NCBI RefSeq assembly: GCF_020886115.1
Contig: NZ_AP025185.1
Span: 1,488,001 to 1,552,000, forward strand
Direction: 5' to 3'
DNA length: 64,000 nt
Origin: Flavobacterium ammonificans
GTDB taxonomy: Bacteria > Bacteroidota > Bacteroidia > Flavobacteriales > Flavobacteriaceae
Part shown: one piece after another, positions 57,506 through 64,000 of the stretch
Numbering within the stretch: the first letter of the stretch is position 1
How the letters are laid out: every line of letters starts with the position of its first letter
Notes under the pieces: model-generated
The model's input: only the letters and a program-made list of their open reading frames with translations
What the model was told of the DNA's origin: nothing
Database searches by the model: none
Translations under genes and position numbers: made by a program

Positions 57506-58837
57506 TAATCTCTTTCCGTTTTTGATCTCATTGAATTTCCCATTGGAATACACAACCTGACCATTGACAATTGTAGATATTATTTTGCTCTTGAATATTT
57601 GATTTTCAAATGGTGACCAATCACATTTGTACAAGATAGAATTTGGTGTAACCTGCCATGAATTATTCAAATCGACTAACACTAAGTCAGCGTAGTAGCC
57701 TTCTCTAATATAGCCTCGCTCTTTTATTTTATATATTTCGGCTACATTGTGAGCTGTTTTAGCAGCAATCATTTCTAACGACATTTTGTTTTCATGGTAA
57801 AATTCAAGTAAGGCAGGTAATGCGTGTTGAACTAATGGACCGCCCGACATTGCTTCAAAATAATTACCACTTTTTTCTTCCAAAGTATGTGGCGCATGAT
57901 CAGTAGCAATTATATCTATCTTTCCGCTATGTAATGCATTGAATAACCCAATTTGATTGCCTTTGGACTTAATTGATGGATTCCATTTTATTTTTGCGCC
58001 AAGATTATCGTAATCTTTATCTGAAAACCATAAATGATGGACACAAGCTTCTGCAGTAATTCGTTTTTTATGTAATGGTATTGAATTTTCAAACAACTCA
58101 GTTTCTGCACTTGTCGAAATGTGAAAAAGATGCAGTCGGTTATCATACTTTTTTGCTATATCAATTACATTTTTTGTTGTTTCATAGCAAGCTTCTTCAC
58201 TTCGAATTAAAGAATGGTATTTAAAAGGAATGTCATTGTTAAATTGTTGTCTGTAAAGCGCTGTGTTGTTTTTAATAATGCCATCATTTTCACTGTGCAA
58301 AGCAATTAATGTATTTGAATTAGCAAATATTTTCTCAATATAGTCAGGGTAATTTGCTATTATTCCATCCTCTTTAGAAAAATATAAACCGTCATCAGTA
58401 ACTCCACAAACATTTTCTGTATCCGTTTTTAAAGTTTCTTCCCAATTGTCTTTGGTTAATCCCATAAAAAAAGAATAGTTTGCCAATGAGCTTTTAGAAG
58501 CTAACGCATATTTTTCTTCAAGTAGTTCATTGGTGAGTGTATTTGGCACCGTATTAGGCATATCCATAAAGGATGTAATTCCTCCCGCTACAGCTGCCCT
58601 AGATTCTGAGAAAATGGTTGCTTTATGTGTTAATCCAGGTTCTCTAAAATGAACTTGGTCGTCAATAAAACCTGGAAGTACATACAGACCTTCTGCGTTA
58701 ATTTCTTCATATAAATGTCCAGCATCTAAAGAAATCGAATGGTCAATTTTCTCTATTCTTTCATTGTTGATTAAGATATCCTTTGTTACAATTGTACCTT
58801 CATTAACAATTTTGGCGTTTCTAATAATTAGTCTCAT
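57485..58837 (-). CDS. Dihydroorotase-like amidohydrolase with altered metal site
   Basis: 450-residue cyclic amidohydrolase, closest to dihydroorotases (GFIDDQVHFREPGLTHKATI, SFMDMPNTVPN, EACVHHLWFSDKDYD, ATDHAPHTLEEKSG, GGPLVQHALPALLEF). The lysine normally carbamylated to bridge two zincs, in a GxKVFMGSS-type motif, is replaced by Thr147 (CGVTDDGLYF). The first His of HxH is Gln61, although that change may be shared by other flavobacterial enzymes. His63, His181, His239 and Asp313 remain. Its ATG overlaps the Sua5 stop (ATGA), implying coupled translation. It may be a mononuclear amidohydrolase of other specificity, or a scaffold; I leave the gene symbol blank. Confidence 0.8.
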   Translation of the reverse strand: MRLIIRNAKIVNEGTIVTKDILINNERIEKIDHSISLDAGHLYEEINAEGLYVLPGFIDDQVHFREPGLTHKATIFSESRAAVAGGITSFMDMPNTVPNTLTNELLEEKYALASKSSLANYSFFMGLTKDNWEETLKTDTENVCGVTDDGLYFSKEDGIIANYPDYIEKIFANSNTLIALHSENDGIIKNNTALYRQQFNNDIPFKYHSLIRSEEACYETTKNVIDIAKKYDNRLHLFHISTSAETELFENSIPLHKKRITAEACVHHLWFSDKDYDNLGAKIKWNPSIKSKGNQIGLFNALHSGKIDIIATDHAPHTLEEKSGNYFEAMSGGPLVQHALPALLEFYHENKMSLEMIAAKTAHNVAEIYKIKERGYIREGYYADLVLVDLNNSWQVTPNSILYKCDWSPFENQIFKSKIISTIVNGQVVYSNGKFNEIKNGKRLKFDKIR

Positions 58838-59796
58838 GATTCTGCAACTGCTCTGTTTAATCGGTCGTTAATTGATTTTCCTAAATTGATGTTTGGTAAT
58901 TTTTCAATCAAAAGGATGTCTAATTGAAGAGAATCCATTTCATGTAAATACGCATATAAGTTTTTTGAAGCTTCCATAAAATCTCCAGTTGAGGATAAAA
59001 CATATTGAGTTATAGGTCTATCTGTTTCTATTTTATGTTGAAATTGTAGCACACCTATTTTTTCAGTACCAAATGATTCCAATTCTTTGCGACAATCGTC
59101 CACCAGAAATGATTTGGTTGACGGTGCGTAGTGTCTTGTGAACATTCCAGGAGCACTTGGGGCAGTATTATCTTTAGTAACAATTGTAAGAGGTCCAGTG
59201 ATTTTTTCAATTTCTTCTATGGCGATTGAACCATGTCGGTAAAGTATAGCTTCGTTGTTATCAAAACCTATAATAGTAGATTCAATTCCATTACTACAAC
59301 TTCCACCCTCTAAAATGATATCAATTTGATCGTTAAAATATTGAAATACATGGTTAGTATTTGTTGGACTAATTGAACCAAATGGATTTGCGCTTGGAGC
59401 AGCAAGTGGATAATTTAAATTTTCAAGTAAATTGAGTGTCACTTTATGATTTGGAACTCTTACTGCTACGGTATCTTTCCCAGAACTGATAAGATTGGAA
59501 ATTGTTTTTTGTTTTTTTAAAACAAGTGTTAAAGGTCCTGGCCAAAAGTGACTTGCGAGTTTTTCTGCAATAGGAGGGACTTCTCTTGCAACACTAGCTA
59601 ACTCGTCTATTGACTTAATGTGTACAATTAATGGATTATTATTCGGTCTTTTTTTAATTTCAAAAATAGAATTTACGGCATTGTCATCATAAATATTAGC
59701 CGCTAATCCATATACAGTTTCAGTTGGTATAGCAATTACTTGCCCTTTGTTTAAAGCGGCTACAGCTTTTTGAATATCTTTAGTGATTAGTGTCAT
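58834..59796 (-). CDS. Sua5-type L-threonylcarbamoyladenylate synthase
   Basis: 320-residue protein with the YrdC/TsaC domain (residues 1-200: GQVIAIPTETVYGLAANI, KKRPNNNPLIVHI, FWPGPLTLVLKK, YPLAAPSANPFGSISPT) and the C-terminal Sua5 domain joined by APGMFTRHYAPS. The family makes threonylcarbamoyl-AMP from threonine, bicarbonate and ATP for t6A37 in tRNA. It sits inside an operon with a bicarbonate permease, 6 bases after DUF6671 and overlapping the dihydroorotase-like gene by 4. Whether it is the cell's only such enzyme or an extra copy cannot be told here. Confidence 0.9.
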   Translation of the reverse strand: MTLITKDIQKAVAALNKGQVIAIPTETVYGLAANIYDDNAVNSIFEIKKRPNNNPLIVHIKSIDELASVAREVPPIAEKLASHFWPGPLTLVLKKQKTISNLISSGKDTVAVRVPNHKVTLNLLENLNYPLAAPSANPFGSISPTNTNHVFQYFNDQIDIILEGGSCSNGIESTIIGFDNNEAILYRHGSIAIEEIEKITGPLTIVTKDNTAPSAPGMFTRHYAPSTKSFLVDDCRKELESFGTEKIGVLQFQHKIETDRPITQYVLSSTGDFMEASKNLYAYLHEMDSLQLDILLIEKLPNINLGKSINDRLNRAVAES

Positions 59797-59802
59797 AAAT
59801 AG

Positions 59803-60639
59803 TTAAGGATTGCAATAGTCACAATACATTGGATCTTCTGATTTTTTATTATTTGGGTACATTTTTTCTAATGAGTAGTTGCATTTTTTGCAGCAATACA
59901 ATAGACTAAGTATGGATTGAGTTGCAGAATTACATTGGCTACAAGCTAATCCTCTTTTTACACTAGTAACATCAAATCCCGGACAAGCGCATTGAGGACA
60001 TTTATTCTTAATTTTATCAACCAGTTTTCGAGTAGTTTTTTCAATTACATTCATTCTAGTTGGATTGTAATTGGCCCTCATATCAGTTTCAACATAAGCC
60101 TTACCAAATTCTTGTTTTAGATTTTCAAATGTTTCAATAAGTTCATCCTCGTTTGTAATTCCTTTATATATTTTTTCCCATTTTTCCTTATCAGATTTTA
60201 AAATTAATCCATGCGATGGAAAATGAACCCGTTTGGCAAATTCTAGTAATTCGTCTTTTTCTGAAACAAATTGAGCATTGAAATTAGTATCTGTTACTAA
60301 TTCACTAGCTGTAATTTCTAAATTGTTTTTAAAATCAATTAATATTAAAAACTCCTCATTGCCAGGTAAAAAAAATACTGATGGATGAGCTCCAAAAGAG
60401 CCTTCACTTGCTATAGCTAGATCAACATTATGAAGATCCATAGCTTGTAAACATTTTTTTTTGAGAGTAGTGATTACGTCATCCTTTCTATCGATTTCTC
60501 CACTAAAAGTCCCCAAACTATCGGTATCGAAAAGTGTGTTGATTTCACTAATTACTCCTAACTCACTTTCAATTATAGGAGAAATTACTTTCTCTTTTTT
60601 ATGTTTTGTTGCAATAAGTAGTTTACGACCTTGAAACAT
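59803..60639 (-). CDS. DUF6671 zinc-ribbon protein
   Basis: 278-residue protein of the DUF6671 family. The N-terminal 200 residues are an uncharacterised alpha/beta domain (GRKLLIATKHKKEKVISPII, DLAIASEGSFGAHPSVFF, KAYVETDMRANYNPTRMNVI). The C-terminus has zinc-ribbon cysteines in pairs: CPQC, CSQC, CCKKC and CDYC. The conserved ATKHKK, ASEGSFG and TDMRA motifs look like an active site, but no reaction is known to me. The gene is 2 bases after the 91-residue protein and 6 before Sua5, so it is co-translated with them. Confidence 0.8.
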   Translation of the reverse strand: MFQGRKLLIATKHKKEKVISPIIESELGVISEINTLFDTDSLGTFSGEIDRKDDVITTLKKKCLQAMDLHNVDLAIASEGSFGAHPSVFFLPGNEEFLILIDFKNNLEITASELVTDTNFNAQFVSEKDELLEFAKRVHFPSHGLILKSDKEKWEKIYKGITNEDELIETFENLKQEFGKAYVETDMRANYNPTRMNVIEKTTRKLVDKIKNKCPQCACPGFDVTSVKRGLACSQCNSATQSILSLLYCCKKCNYSLEKMYPNNKKSEDPMYCDYCNP

Positions 60640-60641
60640 TC

Positions 60642-60917
60642 TTATTTAAATTTTACTTCGAAATGACAATTGAGTTCAACACTTAAGCTTTTTGAATTCG
60701 CTTCAGTCAATAATTGATTTATTTTGGTCTTAATTTCATTCAATTGTTCAATTCTAATTTTAGAATGTGAACTATCAGAATTGAATCGAATACTATTACT
60801 AAAATCTTCTAAATTGTGAAAGTTAATTTTACTATTTATCAATGAATTAATTACTGTTTTGGCTTCTTCAGGATTGAAATTTCCATTTACTAATTCAAAT
60901 TCAAATTCATTTTCCAT
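60642..60917 (-). CDS. Small conserved protein of unknown function
   Basis: 91-residue soluble, acidic protein: a beta strand at each end (ENEFEFELVNGNF; SLSVELNCHFEVKF) with two helices between (PEEAKTVINSLINSKINFHN; RIEQLNEIKTKINQLLTEA). This alpha/beta layout and the operon position support a real gene. I recall similar short proteins in flavobacteria but no function. Gaps of 3 bases upstream and 2 downstream bind it tightly to its neighbours. Confidence 0.7.
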   Translation of the reverse strand: MENEFEFELVNGNFNPEEAKTVINSLINSKINFHNLEDFSNSIRFNSDSSHSKIRIEQLNEIKTKINQLLTEANSKSLSVELNCHFEVKFK

Positions 60918-60920
60918 TAG

Positions 60921-61130
60921 TTAAAGTTTAATTTTTAAGATTTTTAATAAGTAGGTTGCAATAAGCAAGGATGTTCCAAGAATACTAATTGACCATAAAG
61001 AAAATTCAAACAGAATGTTTGTAATTAACCCAATTATTAAAACGAAAAGGATTAATAAATAGGTAAATTGTGAGTTTGTTATCAAATAGTTTAAAATAAT
61101 TTTTTTAATTTTTGAAACAATATTTTTCAT
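60921..61130 (-). CDS. Small two-helix membrane protein, first gene of the bicarbonate operon
   Basis: 69-residue protein with a basic N-terminus (KNIVSKIKKIILNYL) and two membrane helices (FTYLLILFVLIIGLITNIL and LWSISILGTSLLIATYLL). A TTG one codon upstream (61133) is possible; I use ATG 61130. It is the promoter-proximal gene of the operon, opposite the LysR gene. No family recognised. Confidence 0.65.
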   Translation of the reverse strand: MKNIVSKIKKIILNYLITNSQFTYLLILFVLIIGLITNILFEFSLWSISILGTSLLIATYLLKILKIKL

Positions 61131-61180
61131 CAATTCCTATTTTTGACAAATTTCCTTTTTTTTATGTATATATTTTTATT

Positions 61181-61188
61181 TATATTTG
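61181..61188 (+). promoter_or_regulatory. Probable lysR promoter -7 box
   Basis: TATATTTG, a perfect TAnnTTTG, 24 bases before the ATG at 61213. Confidence 0.5.
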
Positions 61189-61203
61189 TTATAAAACTTA
61201 TAA
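61189..61203. promoter_or_regulatory. Candidate LysR-type operator
   Basis: TTATAAAACTTATAA contains ATAA-N3-TTAT, a dyad that fits the T-N11-A LysR pattern, in the short divergent region between the LysR gene and the operon. AT-rich context weakens it. Confidence 0.3.
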
Positions 61204-61212
61204 ATTAATCTT

Positions 61213-62136
61213 ATGAATTATACTCTACATCAATTAAAAGTTTTTTTGAAAGTTTCAAAAACTAGAAGTATTACTAAGGCTGCAGAGGAGTTAAATCTTT
61301 CTCAACCGGCGGTGTCCATTCAATTAAAAAATTTACAAGATCAATTTGAGATACCTTTAACAGAAGTTATTGGTAGACAGCTTTATATAACTGATTTTGG
61401 AAAAGAAATTGCAATTGCTGTTGAGCAAATCGTAAATGAGGTTAATAAAATTAATTATAAGTCACTGGCATATAAAGGGATTATGTCTGGTGTTTTAAAA
61501 ATTTCAGTTGTTTCTACCGGTAAGTACGTAATGCCTTTTTATTTATCTGATTTTATGAATGCCAATAAAGGGATTGAATTAGAAATGGATGTAACAAATA
61601 AAACAAAAGTAATTACAGCTCTCAAGAATAATGAAATCGATTTTGCATTAGTGTCTAGCATTCCAGATGATATCAATTTAGAATTTGAATCCTTAATGGA
61701 AAATAAATTATTTCTTGTTGGGGGAAAACAAATACGATATAGTGATGAGTTTAAGATGAAAACTCTTCTTCAAGATATTCCATTAATTTTCAGAGAAGAG
61801 GGTTCGGCTACTAGATTGTATATGGAAGAATACATAAAAAATAAAGGGTTAGTTGTAAAAAGCAAACTCCAACTCACATCAAATGAAGCTGTAAAACAAG
61901 CAGTAATATCCGGTTTAGGAGTTTCCATTATGCCTTTGATTGGGTTGAAGAATGAGCTAGAAAGAGGCGACATAAAAATAATTCAGTTTGAAGATTTACC
62001 TATGATTTCCAATTGGAAATTAATATGGTTAAAGGATAAAAAAATGAGCCCTGTAGCACAAGCTTATCTAACTTATTTACAAGCAGAAAAATTAAGAATT
62101 AATGAAAGTGTTTTTTCTTGGATTAATAATTACTAG
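61213..62136 (+). CDS. LysR-family regulator (CbbR-like), divergent from the bicarbonate operon
   Basis: 307-residue LysR regulator. The HTH reads MNYTLHQLKVFLKVSKTRSI / LNLSQPAVSIQLKNLQDQF, and the effector domain contains VISGLGVSIMPLI. The HTH and overall layout resemble the CbbR/CmpR branch that controls carbon-fixation and bicarbonate-uptake genes. It is divergent from the six-gene operon across about 80 bases, the standard arrangement for autoregulated LysR control, so I infer that it regulates that operon. Its last base pairs overlap the convergent LETM1-like stop. Confidence 0.9.
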   Translation: MNYTLHQLKVFLKVSKTRSITKAAEELNLSQPAVSIQLKNLQDQFEIPLTEVIGRQLYITDFGKEIAIAVEQIVNEVNKINYKSLAYKGIMSGVLKISVVSTGKYVMPFYLSDFMNANKGIELEMDVTNKTKVITALKNNEIDFALVSSIPDDINLEFESLMENKLFLVGGKQIRYSDEFKMKTLLQDIPLIFREEGSATRLYMEEYIKNKGLVVKSKLQLTSNEAVKQAVISGLGVSIMPLIGLKNELERGDIKIIQFEDLPMISNWKLIWLKDKKMSPVAQAYLTYLQAEKLRINESVFSWINNY

Positions 62137-63329
62137 TCCTCTAAATTTTCATTAAATGACGAAGGAAGCATTGTTGGAATAAATTTAATCAGCAATGGCA
62201 ATAGTAAACTTCCTCCTGGTAAAAGAAAAATAGTTAGCGATGGAATAGTTTTACAAATATCAAGAATTTGTTTTTTTATCTTCTTTTTCTCCTTTTCGTC
62301 TAAATCTCTTCTGGTTGAAATAGCTAAAAGCATCATTAATTCTTTACTTTGAACAATTTCTTTTACCAATCTAGTTTTGTTTCTAGCAAGTAATGTGAGG
62401 ACACTTTGAGTAGTATGCTCGTAAAAATGCTTTACAGGATTAGAATAATTGAAGTATGGGATATTTTTCTTGTGCTTAGAAATGAATTGATTTGTTTTGA
62501 GAACACTTTGATCTACAAATTCTTCTGATATTGAGAGTTTTGCAGCTAATTCCTTTAAAAAGAATAACTCATTGGAATCTAATACGCCGTCATTCCACAT
62601 CGCCATACCCGCAATATCAATTAAATATTTTTTTTCAAGTTCATCGGTAAAGTACTCTAGTTGAAAACTATCTAGATTTAATTTGGTTGGAGCAGAAAAT
62701 TTGCTGTAGCGAATTGATGCTTCAAAAAGTTTGATCAGCAAGTCATCATATTGAGATTTATCTGATTTCACCTTTAATGCCAAAGTCACAATATTCACAA
62801 TGGTTTCTTCAATTCTTTTGAGATATTTTTCAGGTATATTGCCGTGAATTAAAAATTGACGAAATCCTAAAACATCAATAAATAAAAGTGCATTTGTGAC
62901 TAAGTGAGAGAAATTTTTGATGATACTATTCTCATTAGTTTGCACTCTTTCATCAATGAATTTTTCAAGTGTTAGCGAAGGACTATTTTTCGGAAGTAAT
63001 TTTTTGAATAAGTTAAAACCTTCAGGATGCATTTCGTTGTAATATGATACAGTTTTCTCAATGAATTCAGACCAGTTTAACGTATCATTAGTTAATGAAT
63101 ATACTTCCAAAAGCGAGTTGAATAACGCTACTTTTGAAACTTCTTCTTTAAACCAACCTTGAATTGGAATAGGAGTGTTGGTATGAAGTGCAATGATATG
63201 ACCGTAGATAAAACCCGATGTTTGTAGGGATTCATAAAATGAACTACTATCGGAAACCAATTCCATTTCTGAAATTTTTTGTTCGCTATAAAATTTAGCA
63301 ATCCATCCTGGAACTGAAGGGTTAATCAT
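62133..63329 (-). CDS. LETM1-related protein
   Basis: 398-residue protein whose C-terminus resembles the mitochondrial LETM1 domain: KEKKKIKKQILDICKTIPSL then LPGGSLLLPLLIKFIPTMLP, ending SSF. The middle (about 235-290: LIDIAGMAMWNDGVLDSNEL) resembles a TerB-like helical domain with an acidic loop. Flavobacterial relatives are annotated as LETM1-related biofilm-associated proteins. LETM1 itself is a cation/proton exchanger of the inner mitochondrial membrane; transport here is not shown. Its stop shares the CTAG with the LysR stop. Confidence 0.8.
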   Translation of the reverse strand: MINPSVPGWIAKFYSEQKISEMELVSDSSSFYESLQTSGFIYGHIIALHTNTPIPIQGWFKEEVSKVALFNSLLEVYSLTNDTLNWSEFIEKTVSYYNEMHPEGFNLFKKLLPKNSPSLTLEKFIDERVQTNENSIIKNFSHLVTNALLFIDVLGFRQFLIHGNIPEKYLKRIEETIVNIVTLALKVKSDKSQYDDLLIKLFEASIRYSKFSAPTKLNLDSFQLEYFTDELEKKYLIDIAGMAMWNDGVLDSNELFFLKELAAKLSISEEFVDQSVLKTNQFISKHKKNIPYFNYSNPVKHFYEHTTQSVLTLLARNKTRLVKEIVQSKELMMLLAISTRRDLDEKEKKKIKKQILDICKTIPSLTIFLLPGGSLLLPLLIKFIPTMLPSSFNENLED

Positions 63330-63391
63330 TAATGCAAATTAAAATACAAAGCTATGTTTTTTTCTTGTTCCAAAGATGAAATAAAAAATAA

Positions 63392-63425
63392 AAAACCGTT
63401 TTGTATTAATTCACAAAACGGTTTT
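63392..63425 (-). terminator. Intrinsic terminator after sodC
   Basis: Thirteen-base-pair stem AAAACCGTTTTGT/ACAAAACGGTTTT with an 8-base loop, T-rich on its minus-strand 3' side. Confidence 0.88.
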
Positions 63426-63446
63426 ATATACGATTTACAAATGCAC

Positions 63447-63968
63447 CTATTTTATTATAGCTGAGCAAGCTATTCGTGCTCCTGAATTTCCTGTAGGTTG
63501 TGATACAAAATCATCTTTGTCTTTGTGAACAATCAGACTTTTGCCTGTAACATCCTTAGTTGGATCATCACAACCAATACACCACTCATCAGTAGTTAAA
63601 GTTATTGTTCCATTTCCATTTTCATCAGCTGTAAAGTTACCTATATCTCCTTTATGATATTCTCCCTCGGCCCATTTACCATGCTTTTTAAAAGTAGGAT
63701 TCCAATGTCCACCTGCCGAACTACCATCTGCTGCTGAACAATCTGATTTTTCATGAATATGTATTGCATGAACACCTGGCTGTAATCCTGAAAGTTTAGC
63801 TTCAAAAGTAACTTTACCTTTATTTTCAATAAAAGTTGCAGTTCCTGACACATTACTATTGCTTTTAGCTTCAAAATTTAATCGCAATTGTTTGGTGTTT
63901 TTCGACACTGTTTTACAACCAATAATTACAACGATTATTAAGACAATTGAAAAGATTATTTTTTTCAT
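63447..63968 (-). CDS. sodC: Cu/Zn superoxide dismutase lipoprotein
   Basis: 173-residue SodC anchored as a lipoprotein (lipobox VIIGCKT). It dismutates superoxide in the periplasm or at the cell surface. Copper and zinc ligands are recognisable: HAIHIHEKSDCS (H-x-H and the disulfide Cys), GGHWNPTFKKHG (bridging and zinc His), and SLIVHKDKDDF (last copper His, zinc Asp nearby). The second disulfide Cys is in GARIACSAI. An insertion with CIGC (residues about 130-133) is an addition to the usual loop. The start at 63968 leaves about 30 bases of leader in the window. Confidence 0.94.
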   Translation of the reverse strand: MKKIIFSIVLIIVVIIGCKTVSKNTKQLRLNFEAKSNSNVSGTATFIENKGKVTFEAKLSGLQPGVHAIHIHEKSDCSAADGSSAGGHWNPTFKKHGKWAEGEYHKGDIGNFTADENGNGTITLTTDEWCIGCDDPTKDVTGKSLIVHKDKDDFVSQPTGNSGARIACSAIIK

Positions 63969-64000
63969 GATTTTTATTTATTGCATAAAGTTACACATAA

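Noticed and set aside
58300..58430. Frameshift or pseudogene as the cause of the changed loop in the dihydroorotase-like protein
   Set aside because: The frame is continuous, flanking segments align on both sides and codon use is normal, so the loop is a genuine replacement.

Overview
The window is a gene-dense, AT-rich chromosomal segment from the family Flavobacteriaceae, most likely the genus Flavobacterium. Four things point there. Promoters have the Bacteroidetes -7 form TAnnTTTG. Several families are typical of the group: a TonB receptor paired with DUF4249, DUF4293 beside rho, a DUF3276 PUR-type protein, a LETM1-related protein, monomeric isocitrate dehydrogenase and a cyclophilin-FKBP fusion. 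Rho carries the long disordered N-terminal insertion of Bacteroidetes. Starts include TTG and GTG. I see no rRNA, tRNA, CRISPR array, insertion sequence or prophage. Most convergent gene pairs are separated by clear intrinsic terminators.

Layout. Positions 1-19100 hold central metabolism and information genes: gltB, sucC, DUF1456, a dipeptide epimerase, uvrB, rlmF and a thiamine pyrophosphokinase. They are followed by a TonB receptor/DUF4249/META surface unit, then icd, rplS and trmD. Positions 19100-41150 carry the dual-family prolyl isomerase, an S10 peptidase, DUF3276, two half-size ABC exporters, nusB-yajC, pepT, lpdA, truA, a phosphodiesterase, a TPR histidine kinase with its LuxR-type regulator, DUF4293/rho, an rsmB-like methyltransferase and kup. 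Positions 42280-48544 are a phenylalanine/tyrosine catabolic cluster: aromatic amino acid hydroxylase, flavin reductase-like protein, fumarylacetoacetase-family hydrolase, homogentisate dioxygenase and 4-hydroxyphenylpyruvate dioxygenase. Positions 48600-56350 include a Ycf48-like lipoprotein, an ECF sigma trio, an SRPBCC/GyrI-like protein, a MazG-like protein, ilvE, mnmD and an OxyR with both redox cysteines.

The most unusual part is 56488-62136. A CbbR-like LysR regulator is divergent from a tight six-gene operon: a small membrane protein, a 91-residue unknown, a DUF6671 zinc-ribbon protein, a full-length Sua5-type threonylcarbamoyl-AMP synthase, a dihydroorotase-like protein and an SbtA-like sodium/bicarbonate permease. 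The permease imports bicarbonate, Sua5 consumes it, and dihydroorotases act on a carbamoyl compound derived from it. The dihydroorotase-like protein lacks the lysine that is normally carbamylated. I infer a bicarbonate-linked system of unknown output.

A second notable signal is a structured repeat present twice (about 19186-19285 on + and 31511-31605 on -). The two copies share flanks and an 11-nt loop, while their long stems differ in sequence but keep pairing. This points to a structured RNA family.
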